Positions 18,001 through 27,330 of a DNA stretch of 64,000 bases are shown here, piece by piece. Below the pieces are notes generated by a model. The model was given only the letters and a program-made list of their open reading frames with translations. It did not search any database and had not been told where the DNA came from. The DNA is from Pseudomonas sp. PB101 (GTDB lineage Bacteria; Pseudomonadota; Gammaproteobacteria; Pseudomonadales; Pseudomonadaceae). The position numbers and the translations under genes were made by a program. The stretch covers positions 1-64,000 of the forward strand of contig NZ_RWIR01000041.1 in the NCBI RefSeq assembly GCF_009764265.1, written 5' to 3'. Within the stretch, counting starts at the first letter, position 1; every line of letters starts with the position of its first letter.

Positions 18001-18603
18001 TTAGAAGTCGAAGAACACGGTTTCCGATGCGCCTTGTACATGTATATCGAAACGGTAGGCCAGCTTACCGTCGACCGTGCAGCGCTTGGCTACCAAGGAT
18101 TCGCGTCGATGGGGTTGTTCGATCAGATTCAACACGGGATCCACGGCATTCGCCTCGGGTTCGTCGTCGAAATACAGTCGCGTCTGCAAGTGAATGTTGA
18201 TGCCCCGGGCAAACAGCGAGACGTTGATGTGCGCGGCCATGGGAACGCCCGATGCGTTTTTCACCACGCCCGGCTTCACAGTATTGATCGTCCATTCGCC
18301 GACATCGGTCGTGGCGGTACGGCCGAAGCAGTTGAAGGGTTTTTCCAGATCGAAACCACTGTCGTAGAGACCGTCGTGATTGGCCTGCCAGAACTCCAGA
18401 AACGCATCGCGAATCAAGTGGCCGTTACCGTCATAAACGTGGCCCGTCAATAGGATGTGCTCGCCTGGCGCTCCAGGTTTTGCCATCCGGTTCCAGATCT
18501 CCTGTTCGCGTGGCGCGTTGCCGGCTGCCTCCAGTGCCAGTCCGATATGAACATAGGGGCCGGCGGTTTGCGATGGCGTTTCGGGCAGAAGTTGAATGGG
18601 CAT
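18001..18603 (-). CDS. pcaG: Protocatechuate 3,4-dioxygenase, alpha subunit
   Basis: A 200-residue intradiol dioxygenase subunit. LLPETPSQTAGPYVHIGL (4-21) is the PcaG signature and AHINVSLFARGINIHLQTRLYF the conserved core. PcaG has the fold of PcaH but lacks the full iron-binding set and contributes to the active-site wall. With PcaH it opens the protocatechuate ring to 3-carboxy-cis,cis-muconate. It starts 12 bases after the pcaH stop. Confidence 0.95.
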   Translation of the reverse strand: MPIQLLPETPSQTAGPYVHIGLALEAAGNAPREQEIWNRMAKPGAPGEHILLTGHVYDGNGHLIRDAFLEFWQANHDGLYDSGFDLEKPFNCFGRTATTDVGEWTINTVKPGVVKNASGVPMAAHINVSLFARGINIHLQTRLYFDDEPEANAVDPVLNLIEQPHRRESLVAKRCTVDGKLAYRFDIHVQGASETVFFDF

Positions 18604-18615
18604 GTGCAGGCCTCC

Positions 18616-19335
18616 TCAGCGGTTTTCGAAGTGGGTTTTGCGCTGACCGCGCAGGACGATATCAAAGCGATACGCCAGGCAATCCATAGGATTGGCCATG
18701 CTCATATCAAGCTTGGCGATCAGGCTATGCACCGCTTCCTGATTGGCGATCGACTTGACGATCGGGCACATGGGGATCAACGGATCGCCTTCGAAATACA
18801 ACTGGGTAATCAAGCGCGTGGCAATCGACGGGCCACTGATGGACACATGGATATGCGCCGGCCGCCAATCGTTGGGACCATTGCGCCATGGGTAGGGACC
18901 GGGTTTGACGGTGCGGAAACTGTAGTTGCCATCGCGGTCCGTCAAGGCACGGCCGACGCCGCCGAAATTCGGATCGAGAGGGGCCAGGTAACTGTCTTTT
19001 TTATGGCGGTAGCGGCCACCGGCATTGGCCTGCCACATCTCCACCAGAGTGTGGGGAATTGGCTTGCCGTACTGATCACAGACACGACCGGCAACGATGA
19101 TGCGTTCGCCGACGGGCAGGCCGCCGTGGTTGAAGTTCAGCAGCAGGTCGTTGTCGTACTGGCCCATCTTCAGGTGAGAAAAATCCGGGCCACTGCTTTC
19201 CGAGACGGACTGGGGGATGCTTACCAAGGCCTGGCGTGGGGATCGCAGGATGGAGGTCTTGTAGTCGGGCGTCAGGGCTTTGGGATGCCAATTACGGTCA
19301 CGAATGACGAAGCGGCTGTCGTGCGCATCAGACAT
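18616..19335 (-). CDS. pcaH: Protocatechuate 3,4-dioxygenase, beta subunit
   Basis: A 239-residue iron-bearing subunit. The start [10 protein letters not shown] at 19335 follows an AGGAAAAA ribosome site; upstream in-frame codons lie inside the leader. The Fe(III) ligands are visible: Y109 (GGRYRHK), Y148 (GPYPW), H161 and H163 (RPAHIHVS). With PcaG it performs intradiol cleavage of protocatechuate, the entry to the beta-ketoadipate pathway. The rest of the pca genes are not in the window. Confidence 0.95.
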   Translation of the reverse strand: MSDAHDSRFVIRDRNWHPKALTPDYKTSILRSPRQALVSIPQSVSESSGPDFSHLKMGQYDNDLLLNFNHGGLPVGERIIVAGRVCDQYGKPIPHTLVEMWQANAGGRYRHKKDSYLAPLDPNFGGVGRALTDRDGNYSFRTVKPGPYPWRNGPNDWRPAHIHVSISGPSIATRLITQLYFEGDPLIPMCPIVKSIANQEAVHSLIAKLDMSMANPMDCLAYRFDIVLRGQRKTHFENR

Positions 19336-19448
19336 GTCGTTTTTCCTGTTCTTATGGTTGGACGGAGGCGGGCGCTGCGTTGGCAGCGACGTGACACCCA
19401 GTTTCCGCTTGTGCGGCCCAACCAAAAATTGAAAAAACCGACTTGATC

Positions 19449-19472
19449 CATATCCAAATGGTTATGGATATG
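19449..19472 (-). promoter_or_regulatory. Putative PcaQ binding site overlapping the pcaQ stop
   Basis: ATATCC-AAAT-GGTTAT (19450-19465) resembles the rhizobial PcaQ consensus ATAACC-N4-GGTTA. It is nested in a longer dyad, CATATCC (19449-19455) and GGATATG (19466-19472). It lies about 115 bases upstream of pcaH, and the pcaQ stop codon (19462-19464) falls inside it. Confidence 0.55.
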
Positions 19473-20391
19473 TTCCCTCGCGATATTCCTCTCCGACCTC
19501 GCGCAGTGCTTCTACGCACCACTGGGCCGCCGTGGTCACGGGCAACACAGGGTTGGTGCAGAGCCCCACTGAGCCGCCAGGTTCACGCATCCCCAGATCC
19601 AGTTCCACCAAATCGCCTTGCCTCAAATCCAGTCTGACCGCATCAAAAGGCGCAACCCAGACGGCCTGACTGCATTGCACGTAACGTCGGCTCAGGGCCA
19701 CCGAAAGGGTTTCCAGGCGTTGCCGTGAGGGCGTTATCCCGTGCTGCACAAACAGACTGTCGGCGAATTTGCGGATCGTCGTCCCTGCCGACGGCAGTAC
19801 CAGCGGATAGTCTTCGAGGTTTTTATGCCCCAGTGGATCAGCCAGCAAGGGATGGCCGTTACGCACCACCAGGGTCATGGATTCGCTGTAGAGATGTTCG
19901 AACGCCAGCCCGAGAATCGCTGGGCTATCGGTCATTCTGCCCACCACCAGATCCAGTTCCCCGACCCGCAATCGGGACAGCAAATAGGCACTCGGCCCGG
20001 TCACAACACTGACCACCAACGCCGGATGTCGCTGGTGCAGACGGGCGACCACCTCAGGCACCAACAGGCTTTCGACCGTAGACAGCGCCCCGAGCTGAAC
20101 AGTAATCGGCTCATGCGCCCCGGAGCGCAAGCTGTTAACCCCTTCGCGCAACGACTGCACGCTCGGCCCTGCATAACGCAAAAAGGCCACCCCGGCCTCG
20201 GTCAGCGTCGAACCCTTTTTACCGCGTTCAAACAGCGTGGCTTGCAGCAGGGACTCCAGCTCTTTGAGCGTTTTGGAAAGCGCCGGCTGGCTGATGGCCA
20301 ACGTGTCGCAAGCACGCGCCAGACTGCCCTGGCGCGCCACTTCGAGAAAACACACCAGATGACGGAATTTGATTCGGGTATCGATATTCAA
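19462..20391 (-). CDS. pcaQ: LysR-family regulator of pca genes, PcaQ-like
   Basis: A 309-residue LTTR. NIDTRIKFRHLVCFLEVARQ and the HTH ISQPALSKTLKELESLLQ match PcaQ/GbpR-type regulators, followed by a LysR substrate domain (about 95-300). It lies directly upstream of pcaHG on the same strand. PcaQ proteins activate pca operons in response to beta-carboxy-cis,cis-muconate or related intermediates. A likely binding site overlaps its own stop codon. Confidence 0.85.
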   Translation of the reverse strand: MNIDTRIKFRHLVCFLEVARQGSLARACDTLAISQPALSKTLKELESLLQATLFERGKKGSTLTEAGVAFLRYAGPSVQSLREGVNSLRSGAHEPITVQLGALSTVESLLVPEVVARLHQRHPALVVSVVTGPSAYLLSRLRVGELDLVVGRMTDSPAILGLAFEHLYSESMTLVVRNGHPLLADPLGHKNLEDYPLVLPSAGTTIRKFADSLFVQHGITPSRQRLETLSVALSRRYVQCSQAVWVAPFDAVRLDLRQGDLVELDLGMREPGGSVGLCTNPVLPVTTAAQWCVEALREVGEEYREGTYP

Positions 20392-20620
20392 TCGGCTGCT
20401 CTGCGTTTTTTGTGTGGGGTCTATTGTTGTTGATTGCGATGAGTTTGGGCAGTTGTAGGGTACTGCGTGGAATATTTTTTTGCGTTTGATGTTGCCCGTC
20501 GGGTTATGAGTGACGGCTAAAGCCCAAAGCGGACGGAGGTAGCAGGCAACATTCAGCCGAGTGCTGCATGTCTCTGTCAGCGAAAATTGGCCGAGATTAG
20601 TTTCGGATACTTTTCGGACT

Positions 20621-21133
20621 TCAGTTTATAGGGGGAGGAAGTGGACCCAGGAACATTTTTTTCAAGCGATCATGCCCCAAGGCACGTGCCAGTTCCGAAA
20701 TGACGCAATACATGAATATCAACGTAATGAGCAAAATCTGCACTGCCCAGAATTGCGGCCAGTTCATGGAGGTCCATAGCTGGGTGTTGGCATCCATGAA
20801 GCTGTGTGCTTCTTTCCAGTATTCGTACAGCCGTTCCAGGTAATGAACGACAAGCGCGACCAGGGCATACATGAGCGTCTTCCAGCTGACGTTCCAGATC
20901 AACGGTTTTTCCGGAAATCGGTTGATGAAGGGCAACATGTCAGCAACCAATACAGATTTGCCGAGCACCAGCGAGGCTATCAGCACCGATGCGGACACCG
21001 GCATCGAAATACCTGTGCCCTTGATCATCAGCGCACGAATGAAAGCGACTATGTGCAGGATGATAAAAAAGAACAGGGTTGGCGGGATTGCCTTGAGGGC
21101 TTCCTCTTTTATCGTGTGCATGACAGCTTTCAT
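20621..21133 (-). CDS. Inner-membrane protein of unknown function
   Basis: A 170-residue protein. The start MKAVMHTIKEEALKAI at 21133 is chosen for the CAGGGGATC ribosome site; the frame is open further upstream without one. About four hydrophobic segments are visible (PPTLFFFIILHIVAFI, SVLIASLVLGKSVLVA, TLMYALVALVVHYLERL, FWAVQILLITLIFMYCVI). The last residues are basic, then GPLPPPIN. Family not recognised. It is flanked by pcaQ and a DUF3313 lipoprotein, with no obvious operon. Confidence 0.65.
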   Translation of the reverse strand: MKAVMHTIKEEALKAIPPTLFFFIILHIVAFIRALMIKGTGISMPVSASVLIASLVLGKSVLVADMLPFINRFPEKPLIWNVSWKTLMYALVALVVHYLERLYEYWKEAHSFMDANTQLWTSMNWPQFWAVQILLITLIFMYCVISELARALGHDRLKKMFLGPLPPPIN

Positions 21134-21321
21134 ATTGATCCCCTGAGAAAGTACAGCGCAAAGTTTCGCATTCCTGATGCGAAACCCTCTGGCACGAAGG
21201 AAAGGTTGAACACCTGGTTGTCCAAGGGAAACAACCAACAGTACTGCGCTTGTTTCAGCCTGGCTGCATCATACCTCGCAGTGAGCTTACGTAAGGCAAT
21301 CCTGTTGGCTGTATCAGGGTG

Positions 21322-21987
21322 CTACTTGGTTTTAAGCTCTTTGTAGGATTTGACGATGTCTTGTGCCCAAATATCGAGTACTCCCCTGAAGTCTTTGGCT
21401 TGCACGACTTCTGAGGAGTTTGCCAATTCAGCCCCAGCGCCTTTACGAACCAATTGGGCCACTACTTTATTGTCGCCTCCATCAATAAATGCCGCTTCCG
21501 TGGCCAGCGTGGTGTCCTGGTCGCGAATGCCGGTCGCCGCACTGACGCCGGCGGCGACCAAGGCAATCGGGATGATCTCGTAAGGTTGCAGTCCCTTGGT
21601 TTTGGCACTCACGGCCGTAATGGCCGGACGCACGACCAGCACGCCCGGGCCTGGGCCGGTAGCCAATGGAAGCTCCCTGGCAAAGGCATTTTTCAAGGCT
21701 TGATCGTAGAACTGAGTAATGCCGTTGAGGGCAGTCTGCGGGATTTTCTCGGTCGGTTGCGGTGGGGGATACAGCTGGCTGTGTTCGACGAACACGCTGG
21801 TGTAGCGGTCCGCGTCAACGTCCGGGTCGATCCAGCGCATGACGGGTTCGCCCGACGGCGATTTTTCCTCTTTAAGCGCGCTGTAATCCTTGAGAAACCC
21901 CGAGTATTGGTCAGGATCGACATAAGGGCTGGCACAACCCGCGAGCGCCAGGGTCAATACACATGCTGCGAGCGGTTTGATCTGCAT
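21322..21987 (-). CDS. DUF3313 family lipoprotein
   Basis: A 221-residue exported lipoprotein. The start MQIKPLAACVLTLALAGCAS at 21987 gives a signal peptide with lipobox LAGC. The mature part (YSGFLKDYSALKEE, RWIDPDVDADRYTSVFVEHSQLYP) is the DUF3313 pattern. Function is unknown, and family members are outer-membrane-associated. The GIRDQDTTLATEAAFIDG region suggests a binding fold seen in related envelope proteins, but this is only inference. Confidence 0.78.
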   Translation of the reverse strand: MQIKPLAACVLTLALAGCASPYVDPDQYSGFLKDYSALKEEKSPSGEPVMRWIDPDVDADRYTSVFVEHSQLYPPPQPTEKIPQTALNGITQFYDQALKNAFARELPLATGPGPGVLVVRPAITAVSAKTKGLQPYEIIPIALVAAGVSAATGIRDQDTTLATEAAFIDGGDNKVVAQLVRKGAGAELANSSEVVQAKDFRGVLDIWAQDIVKSYKELKTK

Positions 21988-22040
21988 GAAAAAGCTCCAG
22001 AGTGATTGCTTGAAGCGAAACACTTCGCCGAATCAAGAAG

Positions 22041-22068
22041 GACGGCAACGCCTTTGAACGTTGCCGTC
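22041..22068 (-). terminator. Terminator hairpin after the alkylsulfatase gene
   Basis: GACGGCAACG and CGTTGCCGTC form a 10-bp stem with an 8-base loop, 17 bases after the sulfatase stop on the minus strand. The following bases CTTCTTGATT are pyrimidine-rich. Confidence 0.65.
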
Positions 22069-22085
22069 TGCTGAAAGTTGAACCG

Positions 22086-24116
22086 TTATGGCGTCACGAT
22101 ATTGAACCAGAAGTCAAAGTCATCCATATAGGACACCAGTTCCTCCAGCTTGCCCTTCGTCCCGTCTTCTTTGATGTCACCCGAAGCCAGCGCATCTTTC
22201 AGCGTGGTTTCCTTCAACACGATCTTGTTCAGCGTGTCGCGGGTCAAACTGATCGTCGCATCGGCGTCTTTTGCTGCAACGCCCTCCGTGTGGTTGAGCA
22301 CGCCATTGACCATCTCCACGGAATATTTTTGCTTTAGATCGGTGAAATCAAAGTTGAGCGACAGATGTTTATCTTCCGCTTTCGGGCCATTCAGACGCAT
22401 GGCCAGGAAGTCGAAGAACAGATCCAGATCCATGGCCCGCACCGTGTCCGGGCTGGCAGTGTCTGGAGTCGGCAGTTTCATCACACCATCGCGCAGTTCC
22501 TTGGCGCCGGTGAGGTAGAAGTTACGCCACGGCCCGCTTTCGGCCTGGTAACCCAGTTGCTCCAGGGCATCGGCTTGCAGGTTCTTCGCCGCCTGGCTGC
22601 TCGGATTGGCGAATACAGCGTGGTTGACCACCTCGGCGACCCAGCGGAACTCGCCTTTGTCGTAATACTCCTTGGCTTTCTTCAGGAGCGCCTCTTCCCC
22701 GCCCATCATCTCCACGTAATGCTTGGCACCTTCTTCCGGTGGTAGTTCGTTCAGCGTGGCAGGGTTGCCGGTGAACCAACCCAGGTACAAGACATATGTG
22801 GCTTTGACGTTGTGGTTCACCGAACCGTAATAGCCACGGTTGGAGAACTTGGTCGCGATCCCTTTCGGCAGTTTGAACTGCTCGGCGATCTCGACCATGG
22901 TGTAGCCCTTGTTGGCCAGACGCAGGGTTTCGTCATTGATATAGCGGTACATGTCGCGCTGGGAAGACAATTGCTCGCGCACCTCTTTATTGCCCCAGAC
23001 CGGCCAATGGTGCATGGCATACATCACCTGCACGTCATCGCCCCAGAGCTTGAGTGTTTCGTTCAGGTACTTTGACCAGGCCAGCGGGTCACGGATCTTG
23101 GCGCCCCGCAGGGAATAGGTGTTGTGCAAGGTGTGGGTAGAATCTTCTGCGGTGTTGAGCGCTTTCTTTTCCTTGATGTAATAGAGCATCTCGGCCGGTG
23201 CTTCACTGCCGGGCGCATACAGGAACTGATAGGTCAGGCCGTCAATGACATGGGTTTCACCGGTGGTCTTGATGATGTCGGTGGGCGGGATCAACGTCAC
23301 CGTACCGGCCGAGGTGGTGGTACCCAAACCTGCGCCCAACTGGCCGGTCGGCGAAGGCGGAAGCAGGTTGCCATACTGGTAGCTGGCGCGGCGACTCATG
23401 GCTGTGCCAGCCATCACGTTTTCGGCCACGGCATGCTCAATGAAGCCCAGGGGCGCATAGATCTTCACCTTGCCGGCTTTCACATCTTCTTCGTTCACCA
23501 CGCCGCGTACACCACCGTAGTGGTCGATATGGCTGTGGGTATAGATCACGGCCACCACCGGTTTTTTCGGCCGATGCTGGTAGTAGAGATCGAGTGCGGC
23601 CTTGGCGGTTTCGGTGGAAATCAGCGGGTCGAAGACAGTGATGCCGTCCTTGCCTTCGACGATGGTCATGTTCGACAGGTCATAGTTGCGAACCTGGTAG
23701 ATACCGTCAGTTACCTCGAACAAGCCAGAGATGTTGATTAGCTGCGACTGCCGCCAAAGGCTGGGGTTGGTTGTGTCCGGTGCAACCTCGCCTTCCTTGA
23801 TAAATCCGTATTTCGTTGGATCCCAGATTACATTCCCGGAGGCGCCTTTAATGACCGTCGACGGCAGAGGGGCAATGAAGCCTTTATGCGCCAGTTCAAA
23901 GGATGTCTTGTCGTTGAACGGCAACTCTTTGAGCAGCGCATTGTTGGCCGCCTTGGTGGCCTCGGAGGCGGGTTTCGCTTTCTCTGCATCGGCTGCAACC
24001 GCCTGGGTGGCCAATGCAATTGCTGCCACAAGTGAGCAAAGGGTTCCCGCTACTTTGAAGGGACGCCAGTCGCTTTTTGTTTCGGCAGACATTTTCGATT
24101 GAATGTGTTGATTCAT
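22086..24116 (-). CDS. SdsA-type linear alkylsulfatase (metallo-beta-lactamase fold)
   Basis: A 676-residue secreted enzyme with a signal peptide (core near residues 22-41, ending QAVAA). The zinc-binding motif THSHIDHYGG (193-202; H194, H196, D198, H199) marks the MBL catalytic domain. A helical dimerisation domain (about 390-530) and a C-terminal SCP2-like lid domain (about 550-676) follow, the layout of P. aeruginosa SdsA1. It hydrolyses medium-chain alkyl sulfates such as SDS to alcohol and sulfate. It is monocistronic with its own terminator, and no SdsB-type LysR gene is adjacent. Confidence 0.9.
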   Translation of the reverse strand: MNQHIQSKMSAETKSDWRPFKVAGTLCSLVAAIALATQAVAADAEKAKPASEATKAANNALLKELPFNDKTSFELAHKGFIAPLPSTVIKGASGNVIWDPTKYGFIKEGEVAPDTTNPSLWRQSQLINISGLFEVTDGIYQVRNYDLSNMTIVEGKDGITVFDPLISTETAKAALDLYYQHRPKKPVVAVIYTHSHIDHYGGVRGVVNEEDVKAGKVKIYAPLGFIEHAVAENVMAGTAMSRRASYQYGNLLPPSPTGQLGAGLGTTTSAGTVTLIPPTDIIKTTGETHVIDGLTYQFLYAPGSEAPAEMLYYIKEKKALNTAEDSTHTLHNTYSLRGAKIRDPLAWSKYLNETLKLWGDDVQVMYAMHHWPVWGNKEVREQLSSQRDMYRYINDETLRLANKGYTMVEIAEQFKLPKGIATKFSNRGYYGSVNHNVKATYVLYLGWFTGNPATLNELPPEEGAKHYVEMMGGEEALLKKAKEYYDKGEFRWVAEVVNHAVFANPSSQAAKNLQADALEQLGYQAESGPWRNFYLTGAKELRDGVMKLPTPDTASPDTVRAMDLDLFFDFLAMRLNGPKAEDKHLSLNFDFTDLKQKYSVEMVNGVLNHTEGVAAKDADATISLTRDTLNKIVLKETTLKDALASGDIKEDGTKGKLEELVSYMDDFDFWFNIVTP

Positions 24117-24280
24117 TCTCCAGCTCCTTCTAGTGGCAATGCGCTATACCCGACGAGGTAAAAGCGGATCCAAATAAAGGTAGTAGGAATCGAGGAGATT
24201 TCGAGTATTACAGTTTGTGTCAGATAACAGAGGCGAGAGGACGTTTGAACTAAATCAGTTGCAACGGTAGCCGCGAATGA

Positions 24281-24340
24281 GCGTCCGCTATTGGCCGATT
24301 TCTGCCTGTCGCGATAGGCTGGAAACGACCCTTTGCAGCC
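24281..24340 (+). repeat. Dispersed intergenic repeat, copy 2
   Basis: GCGTCCGCTATTGGCCGATT continues as TCTGCCTGTCGCGA, then CGACCCTTTGCAGCCTGTCG. It is the fullest copy and lies in the 277-base gap upstream of the alkylsulfatase gene. Confidence 0.65.
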
Positions 24341-24393
24341 TGTCGCGGTAAACGGCAATTTTCACCAGAAACTGAGGGGCTGGGGAGTCCGTC

Positions 24394-25770
24394 TCAATCG
24401 CTAATGTATCGGTCACGCCCTTGTTGTTTAGCTTGGTAAAGCAGCGAGTCAGCCCGGATCAGCATGTCCTGAAACGTGTCATCAGCGCCCCTCCAAGCGG
24501 TGACGCCCAGGCTGCAAGTGACCTTGATACGGGAAGTGGCGTAGTCGAGCGACAAAGTGTGCAGGGTCTGTATCACACGTTCGGCCATTAGTCGTGCGCC
24601 GGAGATTTCCGTGTCTGGCAGCAAAATGAGGAACTCTTCCCCGCCAAAACGAGCGGCCAGATCCTGTTGGCGAATAGTCCGGATAAGTAGCTGCGCGAAG
24701 AATTTCAATACCTCATCACCTCCGTCATGCCCGTAGGTGTCATTGACCTTTTTGAAGTGGTCGATATCCAGCATCAGCATGCACAACGAACCGTGTCTAC
24801 GCGACGTTCTCGCCAACTCGGCGCCGGCTAATGTCATCGCTTCCCTACGATTGTACAAGCCAGTAAGAAAATCGCGGGTAGCGGCTCGATACTGCAACAG
24901 ATAGGCATCGATCAGTTGTGCAACAAGCCAGTTGATGAGAAACAAGCAAGCCAGTATGCCAACCAACAGTAACAATCCGAGACCATTCCAGCTCAGGAAT
25001 AGAGCGTTGAACGTCGGTATGAGTGGTTCGCTATAGAACTGCACCCGTAGAGCAAGCTGCGGATCGACGAAGTCTCGGACAAAACGCTCCTCGTCCTGCT
25101 TATTCGAGGCAGAAGTCGAACGCCAACCGGCGGCTGTGCCAGGAAACAGGTCAGCTTTGTCGTCGGTGAAACGAACATCGACATATAAGGGAGGAGTCTG
25201 ACCCTGCGTCGCTGCGACATGCACAATCAATGCATCGATAAACGCTGGGCCGATCGCTGTGCGAGGAGGCAGTGGCGGTGGCCGTATTTGCGTTCGCGTT
25301 TCACGTATCACTGCAAAATGCCCATTACAGCTATAACCGAGACGTTGACGGCTGGTTAATTCGATGACACCCCTGAGCAGGCGCATGCGAGGCGCTTCTG
25401 GACTGAGTAACGGGGCTACCTGCTGAATGGGGACACGTAAAGTAAATTGAGACAGCCCCTCAACATCCTCAGTCTGAACCACCGTGGCGCGCTGTTGCTC
25501 GGCAATGTACTGGTCTGGAAGGCACCCTGCCGGAAGAGGATTTGCCAAGAGCAGGGATTGTTGAAGCTTGTGGGTCGTCAGTTGGCGCACCAGGGTGGTA
25601 AAGCCCCAGGCGCTGCGCTGGGCGAGCAATGCCTGTTGCCCCTCTAGCAGCAACAGACGCTGCCGCTGGTAGCGGTCGACCACCCCGATAATCGCGACAA
25701 GGGTCAACAGCGCCACTATCAACCAGCAGCCGACTTTGATCACCCGTGTGTGCTCGAGCATCCACTTCAT
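24394..25770 (-). CDS. Membrane-bound diguanylate cyclase (GGDEF)
   Basis: A 458-residue protein with one membrane helix at 12-32, a periplasmic sensor region (about 33-260), a second helix at about 262-285, and a GGDEF domain (about 295-455). The active-site motif is GGEEF (376-380), and an inhibitory I-site RQQD (367-370) lies five residues before it, so feedback inhibition by c-di-GMP is expected. It should make c-di-GMP in response to an external cue. The sensor region matches no family I recognise. Confidence 0.9.
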   Translation of the reverse strand: MKWMLEHTRVIKVGCWLIVALLTLVAIIGVVDRYQRQRLLLLEGQQALLAQRSAWGFTTLVRQLTTHKLQQSLLLANPLPAGCLPDQYIAEQQRATVVQTEDVEGLSQFTLRVPIQQVAPLLSPEAPRMRLLRGVIELTSRQRLGYSCNGHFAVIRETRTQIRPPPLPPRTAIGPAFIDALIVHVAATQGQTPPLYVDVRFTDDKADLFPGTAAGWRSTSASNKQDEERFVRDFVDPQLALRVQFYSEPLIPTFNALFLSWNGLGLLLLVGILACLFLINWLVAQLIDAYLLQYRAATRDFLTGLYNRREAMTLAGAELARTSRRHGSLCMLMLDIDHFKKVNDTYGHDGGDEVLKFFAQLLIRTIRQQDLAARFGGEEFLILLPDTEISGARLMAERVIQTLHTLSLDYATSRIKVTCSLGVTAWRGADDTFQDMLIRADSLLYQAKQQGRDRYISD

Positions 25771-26109
25771 GTCGATTACTCCAGCGCTATATTGGGAGGC
25801 GTTTGTCTGGCATCACAGGGCTAACGGCCAAGTCTTCTGATGGTTTTATAGGTATAGACGCTTTGTCTCTGTTTCCTGTGTTTACGCCTCATTTCCTTAA
25901 CTGACCCATGACACACAAACCTTTGGTACTCAAACATCGCGCGTCGAATGGGTCCGGTCAGTGAAGGCTAGTGAGGATTTCTTTTTTGAAAGTCTGCTCT
26001 TGGCCGACCTCAGCCTGTTGCGACCGGCAGAAGTCGACCCAAAGCCGATATTCAAGGCGTCCTGTAGAGTTACGCCTCTCGACTCGTAAGACGGGAACCT
26101 ATTGCGCCC
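25771..26109. other. Intergenic gap with a repeat copy, no gene seen
   Basis: These 339 bases lie between the cyclase and AraC genes, both on the minus strand. No convincing coding frame is present. The right half contains repeat copy 3 (25991-26045). Confidence 0.6.
25991..26045 (+). repeat. Dispersed intergenic repeat, copy 3
   Basis: AGTCTGCTCTTGGCCGACCT is followed by CAGCCTGTTGCGACCGGCAG and then GTCGACCCAAAGC, matching the order of elements in copy 1. Confidence 0.6.
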
Positions 26110-27174
26110 TTAGCCCTGCTGATGCAACTGCTGTTGACGATACTCGCCGGGAGTAATGCCGACCCAAGCCTTGAAGGCTCTGCGAAAATTACTGCGGTCC
26201 GAGAAATTCAGCAGCCTGGCGATGTCGTCTATGGGGAGACGTGTCGAACTGAGGTAGCTACAGGACAACTGCTTGCGCGTGGCGTCGAGTAGTGCCTGGA
26301 AGGAAGTGCCATGGTGCTTCAAGCGATTGCGCAGAGTTCTCGACGAGATGTTCAGCTTGGCCGCTATTTGTTCTGCACTCGGAAAGTCATTTCCCGTTAG
26401 CAGGATCAGGTTACGCACCTGGGTGATGAATTCCGTCACGTAAATCTGCCGCGCCAGCTGTTCATTGCAGACCTGCTGAGCGAGCTTGGCACCGAACGGG
26501 TTGCTGCGCGAGATGGACTGCTCGAGGAAGCTTGCGTCGAAAATCAGCTGATTGCGCGAGGATGAAAAAAGCACTGGGCAATCAAAAAAGCGCTGATAGA
26601 GACGATGGTAGTCCGGTCGGTCGTAGCCCAGGTTCAGTTGCACCATCGGCAAGGTCCTTTCTGCCAGCAATTCGAGCAGCTTCTTGGTAGCTACCAGATG
26701 CTCTTCGAGAATCAGGGGCAGTGCCGCATGGAGCGGTTTGGGAGGGCACAGGTCCAGGATCGCCAGGTTACCCTCCTGGATCAGGAAGATTTCGACCATG
26801 CTGGCGGCGGTCTGATGGAACTTCAGTATGGTTCTGATGGCTTCGCCAATGGTCGTGCAACTGAGCAGGGCATAGCCAAGTGTGCCCCAGTCCGAAAGGG
26901 ACTCACGGCTGCCTATGATCAACCCCAGTCCTGGTGTACGGGTCAGCCGGGCGGCGTTGGCCATTATCGATGTCACCTGGTCGAAGGTGAGCAGCGCATC
27001 GTTGCTCTGAATGTCCCGCGGGGAAGTCCCGGTGCCCCTCAAAAGCTCAAACTCGCTGACATTTTCGGCTTTCAGCATGTCGCGCACGAGCAGCACGTTG
27101 ATGGCTGGAACCATCCAGGTTTGCTGTGGTGCGTCTACAACGCCCGGTGGAAGGGAGCCTTGGTCACGCGCCAT
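26110..27174 (-). CDS. AraC-family regulator with Arabinose_bd-type N-terminal domain
   Basis: A 354-residue regulator. The N-terminal domain (about 25-215, LLRGTGTSPRDIQSND, WGTLGYALLSCTTIGEAI) is the OruR/ArgR-like Arabinose_bd family, and the C-terminal AraC HTH (about 250-350) ends DIARLLNFSDRSNFRRAFKAWVGITPGEYR. It is divergent from the SDR gene at 27331 and probably regulates it and perhaps the permease operon beyond. The ligand is unknown, likely an amino acid or amino alcohol given that context. Confidence 0.85.
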   Translation of the reverse strand: MARDQGSLPPGVVDAPQQTWMVPAINVLLVRDMLKAENVSEFELLRGTGTSPRDIQSNDALLTFDQVTSIMANAARLTRTPGLGLIIGSRESLSDWGTLGYALLSCTTIGEAIRTILKFHQTAASMVEIFLIQEGNLAILDLCPPKPLHAALPLILEEHLVATKKLLELLAERTLPMVQLNLGYDRPDYHRLYQRFFDCPVLFSSSRNQLIFDASFLEQSISRSNPFGAKLAQQVCNEQLARQIYVTEFITQVRNLILLTGNDFPSAEQIAAKLNISSRTLRNRLKHHGTSFQALLDATRKQLSCSYLSSTRLPIDDIARLLNFSDRSNFRRAFKAWVGITPGEYRQQQLHQQG

Positions 27175-27330
27175 GTGGATGCTTGCCGCCCTGTTGGTCA
27201 GGTTGATGGAGTGCTTCCGAATATAACCCTTAGCCTTTCCGAATTCGACACCACTGGTTCAAAAAGTTTGGTTAGCATCCGAGCCAGCACATATGCCTTT
27301 GCGCCCAAACAATAATAAAGGAGTCGACAA

